Counted from the first letter of the stretch, positions 1 to 5,177 are shown. The stretch is DNA of 6,137 nt from Nocardioides sp. (GCA_023252065.1 JAHEXO010000149.1:1-6137); one strand, 5' to 3'. Made by a program: numbers and translations. Notes: generated by a model from the letters alone, not told the origin.

Positions 1-1091
1 TCGGGGCGCGACCAAGGGGGTGAGACGGGAGCGAGGGGCAGCCGCACGTCGACGCGCAGTCCGCCGTCCGGTCGGGGCTGGAGGGTGAGCGTGCCGCCGT
101 GTGCCCGGACGATCCGGTCGACGATGGCCAGACCGAGGCCGATGCCCGAGTCGTCGGCTCGGACGCGCTCGGATCCCCGCCGGAAAGGCTCGGCGAGGGT
201 GGACACGAGAGAGGGAGCGAGGCGATCGCCGGTGTTCTCCACGATGAGAACGACGGCGTCCGGGAGGGCGCGGGTCGTGGCCCACACCTGGCCGCGCTCA
301 GGCAGGTTGTGGACGATCGCGTTGTGCAGGAGGTTCGTGGTCATCTGCAGCAACAGCGCCGGCGAGCCGGCGGCGTTCGCGACATCGCCGCACGTCTGGA
401 TGGTGACGCCGTGACGTGTGGCCAGGGGCAGCAAGGTCTCGGTCGCCTCCTCGGTCATCAGGGACAGGTCGACACGTTCGGGGATGAACGCTCCCTGGTC
501 GGCACGGCTGAGCAGGAGTAGCGCCTCGGTGAGGTCGATCGCTCGAGTGTTGACGACTTTGAGGCGGTCCAGAACGGCGTCGGTGTCGCGGTCGGGGTCC
601 CTGCCGGCCACGTCCAGGAGTGTCTGCGTGACCGCAAGCGGGGTGCGCAGCTCGTGCGAGGCGTTGGCCGCGAACCGCTGCTGCTCGGCGACGTGCGCCT
701 CGAGCCGCCCGAGCATGCCGTCGAAAGCGTCGGCAAGCTCGCGGAACTCGTCGTTCGGTCCGGCCAGGTCGATCCGGTGGGACAGCGAACCGGTCGCTGC
801 CATGCGGGTGGCGTCGGTGATGCGCGGCAGGGGAGCAAGCATGCGGCCGGCGAGGAACCACCCTCCGCAGAGGCCGAAGACCAGGAGAAAGGTCACCACC
901 AGGGCGGCGGTCGGTGCGAATGACCGCAGCAGGTCGGAGTGGCTGCTCACCATGAAGGTGACCCCTGGGTGGACACCGCGCGAGAGGGAGAAGTACCCCG
1001 CGACGAGCAGCACCGCACCCGCGATCATGAGGAAGGCGGCGTAGCTGAGGGTGAGCTTGAGGCGGACGCTCAGCCCCGGCGCCCTATCCAT
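1..1091 (-). CDS. OmpR-partner sensor histidine kinase (3' end cut by window edge)
   Basis: Membrane sensor kinase that should phosphorylate the response regulator encoded just upstream. The reading frame is open from ATG at 1091 to the left edge (363 full codons seen). TM1 is about residues 15-35 and TM2 about 59-82, enclosing a short external loop of about 23 residues. A HAMP-like segment (about 81-135) follows. The H box S145-H-E-L-R-T-P151 carries phospho-acceptor His146. The N box is around N253-LLHN257, the G1-like box is VENTG (284-289), the F-like box EPFRRG is at 301-306, and the G2 box is GIGLG (316-320). The ATP domain ends near LRVDVRLP (345-352), so only a short C-terminal tail is missing. 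Start choice: AGGAG at 1099-1103 lies 7 nt upstream, and ATG overlaps the regulator's TAG stop by 8 bases (ATGGATAG), implying translational coupling. The tiny sensor loop suggests sensing at or in the membrane, as in VanS/CutS-like kinases; the signal is not known from sequence. Confidence 0.93.
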   Translation of the reverse strand, partial: MDRAPGLSVRLKLTLSYAAFLMIAGAVLLVAGYFSLSRGVHPGVTFMVSSHSDLLRSFAPTAALVVTFLLVFGLCGGWFLAGRMLAPLPRITDATRMAATGSLSHRIDLAGPNDEFRELADAFDGMLGRLEAHVAEQQRFAANASHELRTPLAVTQTLLDVAGRDPDRDTDAVLDRLKVVNTRAIDLTEALLLLSRADQGAFIPERVDLSLMTEEATETLLPLATRHGVTIQTCGDVANAAGSPALLLQMTTNLLHNAIVHNLPERGQVWATTRALPDAVVLIVENTGDRLAPSLVSTLAEPFRRGSERVRADDSGIGLGLAIVDRIVRAHGGTLTLQPRPDGGLRVDVRLPLAPVSPPWSRP

Positions 1092-1779
1092 GGTCGGGCT
1101 CCTGACGGCCGACCCGTTCCGTCGGATCGATGCGGTAGCCGACGCCGGGGACCGTGGCGATGACCCAGGGCTCGCCCAGACGCTTCCGCAACGCCGACAC
1201 GGTGATGCGTACGGCGTTCGTGAACGGGTCGGCGTGTGCGTCCCACGCGCTTTCCAGGAGCTCCTCGGCGCTCACGACGCCGCCCTCGGCGGCCACGAGC
1301 ACCTCGAGCACCGCGAACTGCTTGCGGGTGAGCGCGATGTACCGCCCGTCGCGGTAGACCTCGCGGCGGAACGGGTCGACCCGCAACCCGGCGATCTCCC
1401 GCACCGGGGGCCGGTGGTGGGCTCGTCTCCGGTCGAGTGCCCGCAGACGCAGTACGAGCTCTTGGAACTCGAACGGCTTGGTCAGGTAGTCGTCGGCCCC
1501 GAGCTCGAACCCGGAGGCCTTGTCGTCGAGCCGGTCGGCCGCGGTCAGCATCAAGATGGGCATCCCCGACCCTGCGGACACGATCGCCTCGGCGACCTCA
1601 TCACCAGATGGGCCTGGGATGTCGCGGTCGAGAACGGCGATGTCGTAGGTGTTGAGGCTCAACAGCTCGAGGGCGTCGTGACCCGTGCCGGCGACGTCAC
1701 CGGCGATCGCCTCGAGACGCAACCCGTCACGGATGGCGTCGGCCAGATAGGGCTCGTCCTCCACGATCAGCACGCGCAT
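1084..1779 (-). CDS. OmpR/PhoB-family response regulator (VanR/CutR-like)
   Basis: A 231-residue DNA-binding response regulator, full length for the family. The receiver domain (1 to about 115) has acidic residues E7-D8, phospho-acceptor Asp51 in the 'VLDRDIPGPSGDE' stretch, Thr79 and Lys101 (KPF). The winged-helix effector domain (about 130-220) includes 'ALTRKQFAVLEVL', 'FTNAVRITVSALRKRLG' and the ending 'IATVPGVGYRID'. It is first in a two-gene operon with the kinase and divergent from vanY-like and vanZ-like genes, which are its most likely targets. No SD precedes the ATG. Instead TAGCAT (-10 type) ends exactly 6 nt before it, suggesting a leaderless transcript. A direct repeat upstream suggests autoregulation. 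The LDRDIPGPSGDE pattern is typical of an actinobacterial group annotated as CutR-like or VanR-like. A specific symbol would overstate what can be known. Confidence 0.95.
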   Translation of the reverse strand: MRVLIVEDEPYLADAIRDGLRLEAIAGDVAGTGHDALELLSLNTYDIAVLDRDIPGPSGDEVAEAIVSAGSGMPILMLTAADRLDDKASGFELGADDYLTKPFEFQELVLRLRALDRRRAHHRPPVREIAGLRVDPFRREVYRDGRYIALTRKQFAVLEVLVAAEGGVVSAEELLESAWDAHADPFTNAVRITVSALRKRLGEPWVIATVPGVGYRIDPTERVGRQEPDHG

Positions 1780-1785
1780 ACGTCG

Positions 1786-1791
1786 ATGCTA
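1786..1791 (-). promoter_or_regulatory. Putative -10 element of the response-regulator gene (leaderless start)
   Basis: On the minus strand TAGCAT is followed by six bases (CGACGT) and then the ATG at 1779. A sigma-70-like transcription start 7 nt after the -10 falls on the A of the start codon, the known geometry of actinobacterial leaderless genes. No SD is present, which fits. At the expected -35 spacing (about 1809-1814) the sequence GCCGGC is unlike TTGACA, so the promoter may need an activator. Confidence 0.45.
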
Positions 1792-1801
1792 GAGAGCGCG
1801 C

Positions 1802-1820
1802 GCATATCGCCGGCGTATCG
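1802..1820. promoter_or_regulatory. Direct repeat, candidate response-regulator operator
   Basis: GCATATCG (1802-1809) and GCGTATCG (1813-1820) match at 7 of 8 positions with an 11-bp period. Tandem half-sites about one helical turn apart are the usual binding mode of OmpR-family regulators. The repeat covers the -35 region of the regulator's own promoter and lies 48-66 bases upstream of the divergent vanY-like start, so a single site could serve both. A looser third copy, GCGTACG, lies at 1827-1833 with 14-base spacing. A palindromic CGCCGGCG is embedded between the repeats. The call rests on pattern and position only. Confidence 0.35.
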
Positions 1821-1867
1821 GAATCCGCGTACGGCACGGCAACACCGAACCGCGTTCGCTGGCCTGC

Positions 1868-2554
1868 ATGACCTACCTCGTCCCGGGCCCGTCGCCCCGG
1901 CCCCTCGTGGCCGTCCTCTTCGGCGTCCTGTCCGGTGTCTTCGCGACTCTGGTCCTGGTCGGCTGCCGTCCGCCCGCGTCCTCCTCACAGGGGGCCTCGC
2001 CCGTCGGCGCGGTGGCGTCCGGCCACACTCCTGCGACCGGGCATCGCAGGGTTCCCGGCGAGCTGCCCCCAGTCACCGAGGAGGGCCACCAGGGTTCACT
2101 CGACGTCGCTGACGGGCAGGTCCCGGACGGGGTGACCGTCTTCGACGACCAGTACCCCGCTGTTTCCGGACTCGCCCCGAAGCTGCTGGCCGCTCTCCGC
2201 AGGGCCGCAACGGACGCCGCACGCGACGATGTCCGTGTCTACGTCGACAGCGGCTGGCGGTCGCCGGCTTACCAGGAGCAGCTGTTCCGCGAGGCCGTCG
2301 AGAAATACGGCTCCACGCAGGAGGCCGCTCGCTGGGTGGCACCTCCCGGCAGGTCCGCCCACGAAGCGGGACGGGCGGTGGACCTCGGACCCTCCAGCGC
2401 GACCCAGTGGCTGTCGGCGCACGGCGCGTCGTACGGGCTCTGCCAGATCTACGCGAACGAGCCCTGGCACTACGAGCTGCGCCCGGCCGCCGCGACACAA
2501 GGCTGCCCAGCGATGTACGCCGACCCCACCCAAGACCCGCGGACCCAGCGGTGA
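1868..2554 (+). CDS. vanY: VanY-like D-alanyl-D-alanine carboxypeptidase, M15 family lipoprotein
   Basis: Zinc D,D-carboxypeptidase that should remove the terminal D-Ala from peptidoglycan pentapeptides outside the membrane; loss of that residue lowers the number of vancomycin binding targets. The 228-residue product begins with a hydrophobic signal segment (about 13-30) ending in the lipobox L30-V-G-C33, so Cys33 would be lipidated. A low-complexity linker (about 34-85) leads to the catalytic domain. Visible M15 motifs are SGWRSPAYQ (128-136), S163-A-H165-E-A-G-R-A-V-D172 with zinc ligands His165 and Asp172, and E198-P-W-H201 with catalytic Glu198 and ligand His201. The ATG at 1868 has no SD and no good -10 close by, fitting an activator-dependent promoter. 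The signal peptide N-region has only one basic residue (Arg11), so the exact start is less sure than the gene. It overlaps the vanZ-like gene by 4 bases. Physiological wall trimming is an alternative to drug resistance. Confidence 0.92.
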   Translation: MTYLVPGPSPRPLVAVLFGVLSGVFATLVLVGCRPPASSSQGASPVGAVASGHTPATGHRRVPGELPPVTEEGHQGSLDVADGQVPDGVTVFDDQYPAVSGLAPKLLAALRRAATDAARDDVRVYVDSGWRSPAYQEQLFREAVEKYGSTQEAARWVAPPGRSAHEAGRAVDLGPSSATQWLSAHGASYGLCQIYANEPWHYELRPAAATQGCPAMYADPTQDPRTQR

Positions 2555-3183
2555 GCCCCGGGCTCGGTCCTGACTCCGGGGTCCCACATGGTCGGCTGCC
2601 CGACCCGGGCTGGCTCGGCCTGCTGGGCGCGTACGACGGCGTGGCTCGCGTCGTCGTCGCCCTCCTCCCGATCGCCCTCCTCACAGCCTCGATGCTGGTG
2701 CGGCGCCGCCGACTGGCCGGAACCCCGTCGTCGCGCGCCTGGCGTCTCTCCATCGCGGAGACTGGCCTCGTCTACCTGACCCTGCCGGCGGTGTGGCTCA
2801 CCATGCTCCCCGTCTCACAGGCCGGTCAGGTCCGTCACCGAGCAAGCCTGGTCCCGTTGCGCGATCTCGCCACGATGAGCACGTTCCAGGTCGTCGGCAA
2901 CCTCCTTCTCCTAGCGGCTCTGGGCTTTCTCGTGCCCGTGCGCTTCGCCAACCTGGCATCGATCCCGCGGGTGCTGATGGTCGCGGCGACCTGCTCCGCC
3001 CTGATCGAAGCCACCCAGTACCTCCTACCCCTGGACCGCGTCGCCTCGGTCGACGACATCCTCCTCAACACCACAGGCGCCGGTCTCGCGGCCCTCGCCT
3101 CCCGACCCTGGTGGCAGGCCGACCAGACCTCCGGTCGAGAACCGCGGACGTTACCCATGGGTGAACGCCTCAGACCGCGATAG
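2551..3183 (+). CDS. VanZ-like membrane protein
   Basis: A small integral membrane protein of the VanZ family. VanZ of enterococcal Tn1546 gives low-level teicoplanin resistance by an unknown mechanism. With the GTG start the product has 210 residues and about five hydrophobic segments (near 31-50, 68-86, 111-129, 139-160 and 170-185). Family signature residues are present: N117 in 'VVGNLLLLAALGF', E153-x-x-Q156, R163, S166-V-D-D169, N173 and G176 ('SVDDILLNTTGAG'). The frame is open further upstream (an ATG exists at 2407), but that would overlap the carboxypeptidase by about 150 bases. GTG at 2551 makes a 4-base GTGA overlap with the vanY-like stop, a standard coupled start, and removes an arginine-rich non-VanZ N terminus. 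No SD precedes it. Co-expression with the carboxypeptidase is very likely. Confidence 0.88.
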   Translation: MSPGLGPDSGVPHGRLPDPGWLGLLGAYDGVARVVVALLPIALLTASMLVRRRRLAGTPSSRAWRLSIAETGLVYLTLPAVWLTMLPVSQAGQVRHRASLVPLRDLATMSTFQVVGNLLLLAALGFLVPVRFANLASIPRVLMVAATCSALIEATQYLLPLDRVASVDDILLNTTGAGLAALASRPWWQADQTSGREPRTLPMGERLRPR

Positions 3184-3260
3184 AGCCTCCGGCAGTCCGA
3201 CCGCACGCCCGCCGTTCGCGACGATGTGTCGCAGGTGGACGGTCTGCGAGAATTGGATAG

Positions 3261-3857
3261 GTGAGCGAGGCAGGTGGCGAGGATCCCGCCGTGACCCTCT
3301 CCGACGGCGTGGTCACCCTGCGTCCGTGGTCGAGAGACGATGCGCCGTTCATGGCGGAAGCCAGCGCCGACCCGGCGATCCGGCGCTACAACGGTGTTCA
3401 CGACCGGAAGGGACGCCCGGCTCCACCCCTCTCAGTCCTCGAGGCCGAGGCCGCCATCGATCGGTTCTCGCTCAGCTGGCGTGCGCTGGCCGCCACCGGG
3501 ACTCCGGTGGGCGTTGCGTTCGCGATCACGGACGCGGGAATCGGCGAAGTGGTGGGCTGCTGCGGCATGGACGATTGGACCAAGGAGGACGTCGCTCAGT
3601 TCGGTTACTGGCTCGCACCCGGTGCGAGAGGCCAGGGGTATGCCACGCGGGCGGTCGTTCTGCTCACCCGTTGGCTCTTTGAGCTCGGGGCAGCACGGGT
3701 GTTCCTCACCATCGTCGCTGAGAACGAGGACTCTCTCGCGGTAGCCCGGCGAGCGGGTTTCGTGTACGAGGGAACGATGCGCGCCCACAGCGTCTGGGAG
3801 GGCCAACGCTGTGACGTGATGTGGTTTGCCGCCCTGCCCGTCGAGTGGACGGGCTGA
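3261..3857 (+). CDS. GNAT N-acetyltransferase, RimJ/RimL-like
   Basis: A 198-residue acetyl-CoA-dependent N-acetyltransferase. The opening strand 'VTLRPWSRDDAPFM' (18-31) is typical of the RimJ/RimL-type subgroup. The core includes 'GEVVGCCGM' (95-103), 'FGYWLAPGARGQGYATRAV' (114-132) with the acetyl-CoA pyrophosphate-binding motif R123-G-Q-G-Y-A128, and the following N155-E-D-S158 ('ENEDSLAVARRAGFVYEG'). The substrate cannot be told: ribosomal protein, free amino acid, aminoglycoside-like or other amine are all possible. GTG at 3261 is chosen because the protein fits the family from its first strand. Only a weak GGATAG precedes it. A GAGAAT with an upstream TG lies 7 nt before the GTG and could serve as an extended -10 of a leaderless mRNA. 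A 77-base gap separates it from the vanZ-like gene, so it is probably a separate unit, though read-through is possible. Confidence 0.9.
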   Translation: MSEAGGEDPAVTLSDGVVTLRPWSRDDAPFMAEASADPAIRRYNGVHDRKGRPAPPLSVLEAEAAIDRFSLSWRALAATGTPVGVAFAITDAGIGEVVGCCGMDDWTKEDVAQFGYWLAPGARGQGYATRAVVLLTRWLFELGAARVFLTIVAENEDSLAVARRAGFVYEGTMRAHSVWEGQRCDVMWFAALPVEWTG

Positions 3858-3905
3858 GGCAATCGGCCGTTTGCGGGCGAGCGCGCTTCGGAACTGCGCC
3901 GACAG

Positions 3906-3925
3906 CCGGCGTAAGGACGCGCCGG
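3906..3925. terminator. Possible hairpin terminator after the GNAT gene
   Basis: CCGGCG (3906-3911) and CGCCGG (3920-3925) form a 6-bp all-G/C stem with an 8-base loop, 49 bases after the GNAT stop. There is no T-tract, but actinobacterial terminators often lack one. Such stems also arise by chance in GC-rich DNA, so support is weak. Confidence 0.25.
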
Positions 3926-3980
3926 TGCGCGCGGTCGGCCGGCGGAATAGGCGGACCCGGGCCGGGTGACGGCGTGGTCA

Positions 3981-4011
3981 CACTCGTGTGTTCAGTGTCG
4001 ACACCCGAGTG
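3981..4011. terminator. Hairpin in convergent intergenic region, candidate bidirectional terminator
   Basis: CACTCG (3981-3986) pairs with CGAGTG (4006-4011). After one mismatch, GTGT (3988-3991) pairs with ACAC (4001-4004), leaving a 9-base loop. It lies between the convergent GNAT gene (stop at 3857) and the ABM-like gene (stop at 4036-4038), only 25 bases past the latter. No T-tract follows on either strand. Position supports a terminator role; sequence alone does not prove it. Confidence 0.4.
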
Positions 4012-4035
4012 GCTCTGGCGCAGTGGTCGGTTGCT

Positions 4036-4332
4036 TCAGCGGTAGCGCGCGACGACCGTGCCGGTCTGTACGACGGGGGGCTCGAGTACCCGCTCGGTGA
4101 CCGTCGCGCTGAAGGCCTGGAACGAGGCGAGCGAGAGCAGCGGGTTCGGCTCGTCCTCCACGATCGCGACGTGCTCGAAGGACAACCCGTCGGGCGAGCG
4201 GGACACCCGGTAGGACAGGCCGTCCGGTGCCAGCTCGGCCAGCTCGGCGAAGACGTCGTCGATCAAACTCTGGTTCGCCTCAGCCGCTGCCGCGTCACGG
4301 GTGGTGTAACGGACGCTCGTCTGCTGCGCCAT
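4036..4332 (-). CDS. Small ABM-like protein (dimeric alpha-beta barrel type), function unknown
   Basis: A 98-residue protein without signal peptide or membrane segment. Its layout resembles the antibiotic-biosynthesis-monooxygenase-like, dimeric alpha-beta barrel proteins common in actinobacteria: a first strand 'SVRYTTR' (6-12), a helix 'AAAAEANQSLIDDVFAELAEL' split across 14-34, a strand-turn-strand 'GLSYRVSRSPDGLSFEHVAIVED' spanning 38-60, then 'NPLLSLASFQAFSATVTERV' across 63-82 and a last strand ending 'VVARYR'. Some ABM proteins oxidise aromatic or quinone compounds; others have no known enzyme activity, and no catalytic residue can be assigned here. Start choice: GAGAGG at 4339-4344 lies 6 nt before ATG 4332. 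An in-frame ATG at 4353 has no convincing SD. It is divergent from the TetR gene, so TetR control is possible, but its nearest operator is about 100 bases upstream and I see no clear -10 for it. Confidence 0.78.
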   Translation of the reverse strand: MAQQTSVRYTTRDAAAAEANQSLIDDVFAELAELAPDGLSYRVSRSPDGLSFEHVAIVEDEPNPLLSLASFQAFSATVTERVLEPPVVQTGTVVARYR

Positions 4333-4338
4333 CAGGTA

Positions 4339-4344
4339 CCTCTC
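4339..4344 (-). promoter_or_regulatory. Ribosome binding site of the ABM-like gene
   Basis: GAGAGG on the minus strand, 6 nt before the ATG at 4332, decides this start over the in-frame ATG at 4353, which has no comparable purine-rich stretch upstream. Confidence 0.6.
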
Positions 4345-4429
4345 ATCGGACATGCCACGCCGAAGCGACGCCCTACTGAGAACAGGTTGCGGTGCCGAGG
4401 CCCGAACAGGCAAGTGGCGCCCGACCAGT

Positions 4430-4460
4430 TTGGACCGGTTGGTCCACCCGTTTGTATGCT
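4430..4460 (+). promoter_or_regulatory. Putative tetR promoter with leaderless geometry
   Basis: TATGCT (4455-4460) is a good -10 element, followed by exactly six bases (GAGGTG) and then GTG at 4467, so transcription should begin at or next to the start codon. TTGGAC at 4430-4435 can serve as the -35, with a long 19-bp spacer. The -35 overlaps operator 1 (4431-4446), so bound repressor would block RNA polymerase, consistent with autorepression. Confidence 0.5.
4431..4446. promoter_or_regulatory. TetR operator copy 1 (tetR promoter)
   Basis: Perfect inverted repeat TGGACC-GGTT-GGTCCA (6-bp arms, 4-base spacer), between the divergent ABM-like and tetR genes and over the tetR -35. The same arms recur at 5119-5134 and 5155-5170, making it a likely binding site for the TetR protein encoded next to it. 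Confidence 0.75.
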
Positions 4461-4466
4461 GAGGTG

Positions 4467-5126
4467 GTGAGTGGGGATGCGCCCGAGCCTGGGGCTCGGG
4501 GTTCCAGCAGTGGCCAGAGCGCTGCGGGTCCGAAGACCCGTCGCGGTCAGGCGAGCCGAGATCGGCTGGTCGAGGCGGCCGTGGCATCGGTTGTCGATCA
4601 CGGCGTCAAACAGCTGCGCCTCGACGAGGTGCTGGAGGCATCCGGTTCGAGCAAGAGCCAGATGTACCACTACTTCTCCGACCGCGATGCCCTGATCGAT
4701 GCCGCCGTCGCACGCCGGTGTGAGGAGTTCCTTGGCCTCCTGGGCCCCGCCTTCGCGGGCGTCTCGTCGTTGAGCACGCTGGGTAGCGTGCTCAACCAAT
4801 TCGTGTCGGACTACGCCGTGCACCTGAGCGGTTGTCCGATCGGGACCCTGGCCGGCGAGCTGAGCGCCGGACCCGAAGCGGCCCGACGACGGACTGTCGA
4901 GGCGTTCGGCGCCTGGGAGGGCCACCTGACCGCGGCACTGCAACGCATCCAGGACGCGGGGGAGCTGGGGTCCGGGAGTGACGCCGGGGACCTGGCGCTC
5001 GGACTGCTGGTGGGCCTGGAGGGCGGGATGTTTCTCAGTCAGGTGCGCGGCAGCGATCGGCCGTTGCGGGTCGCGCTGGACACCGCGATGGCCTACCTCC
5101 AGACTCAGCGACCGATACTGGACTAG
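4467..5126 (+). CDS. TetR-family repressor, LmrA/YxaF-like C-terminal domain
   Basis: A ligand-responsive transcription repressor of 219 residues. A flexible Gly/Ser-rich leader (1 to about 22) precedes the TetR_N domain: helix 'ASRDRLVEAAVASVVDHG' (29-46) and the helix-turn-helix around 'RLDEVLEASGSSKSQMYHYF' (51-70), ending in the family's typical Y-x-Y-F. The ligand domain contains G122-C-P-I-G-T-L-A-G-E-L132, characteristic of the LmrA/YxaF-like group, whose members often control multidrug exporters and bind aromatic or flavonoid compounds. Start choice: GTG 4467 lies 6 nt after a TATGCT -10 with no SD. GTG 4464 is an alternative; an in-frame ATG at 4392 would place the operator inside the gene and add a non-family N terminus. 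It is followed 63 bases later by an MFS exporter. Three matching palindromes flank both promoters, so it likely represses itself and the exporter. The TAG stop lies inside operator copy 2. Confidence 0.93.
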   Translation: MSGDAPEPGARGSSSGQSAAGPKTRRGQASRDRLVEAAVASVVDHGVKQLRLDEVLEASGSSKSQMYHYFSDRDALIDAAVARRCEEFLGLLGPAFAGVSSLSTLGSVLNQFVSDYAVHLSGCPIGTLAGELSAGPEAARRRTVEAFGAWEGHLTAALQRIQDAGELGSGSDAGDLALGLLVGLEGGMFLSQVRGSDRPLRVALDTAMAYLQTQRPILD

Positions 5127-5134
5127 ACGGTCCA
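5119..5134. promoter_or_regulatory. TetR operator copy 2 (overlaps tetR stop codon)
   Basis: TGGACT-AGAC-GGTCCA has one arm mismatch relative to copy 3, TGGACC-AGAC-GGTCCA, with an identical spacer and an identical flanking C and G. The mismatched T (5124) is the first base of the tetR TAG stop (5124-5126). The site covers the putative -35 of the exporter promoter. Confidence 0.72.
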
Positions 5135-5147
5135 GTTGGTCTACTCT
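5119..5147 (+). promoter_or_regulatory. Putative promoter of the MFS exporter gene
   Basis: TGGACT (5119-5124, -35-like) and TACTCT (5142-5147, -10-like) are separated by 17 bp. The expected start near 5154 gives a leader of about 36 nt with a strong SD. Operator copies 2 and 3 cover the -35 and the start region respectively. The elements are imperfect, so the call is moderate. Confidence 0.42.
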
Positions 5148-5150
5148 CCA

Positions 5151-5174
5151 AATCTGGACCAGACGGTCCAGATT
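5151..5174. promoter_or_regulatory. TetR operator copy 3 (extended perfect palindrome)
   Basis: AATCTGGACC (5151-5160) and GGTCCAGATT (5165-5174) are exact 10-base inverted arms around AGAC. The core TGGACC-N4-GGTCCA (5155-5170) matches the other two copies. It lies at the expected transcription start of the exporter gene, four bases before its SD, so repressor binding would block initiation. In RNA it would form a 10-bp stem with a four-base loop. Confidence 0.8.
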
Positions 5175-5177
5175 GAT

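Noticed and set aside
1051..2112. A 353-codon open frame on the plus strand across the response regulator
   Set aside because: The minus strand carries an unmistakable OmpR-family regulator here. The opposite frame has no domain signature and runs into the vanY-like gene out of frame.
2407..2550. ATG at 2407 as the start of the VanZ-like protein
   Set aside because: It would overlap the catalytic end of the carboxypeptidase gene by nearly 150 bases and add an Arg/Pro-rich stretch unlike VanZ. GTG at 2551 gives a standard GTGA overlap.
3218..3232. Small hairpin GCGAC-N5-GTCGC before the GNAT gene
   Set aside because: A five-bp stem this short is common by chance at this GC content, and it has no link to a promoter element or stop codon that would give it meaning.
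4029..4102. tRNA-like patch (D-arm-like CAGCGGTAGCGC and a CTCGAG loop)
   Set aside because: No matching acceptor stem, anticodon arm or five-pair T stem can be drawn, and most of the stretch is the 3' end of the ABM-like coding sequence.
4392..4466. ATG at 4392 as the start of the TetR protein
   Set aside because: It would put the -10 element and operator copy 1 inside the gene and add 25 residues not typical of TetR proteins. GTG 4467 has exact leaderless spacing.
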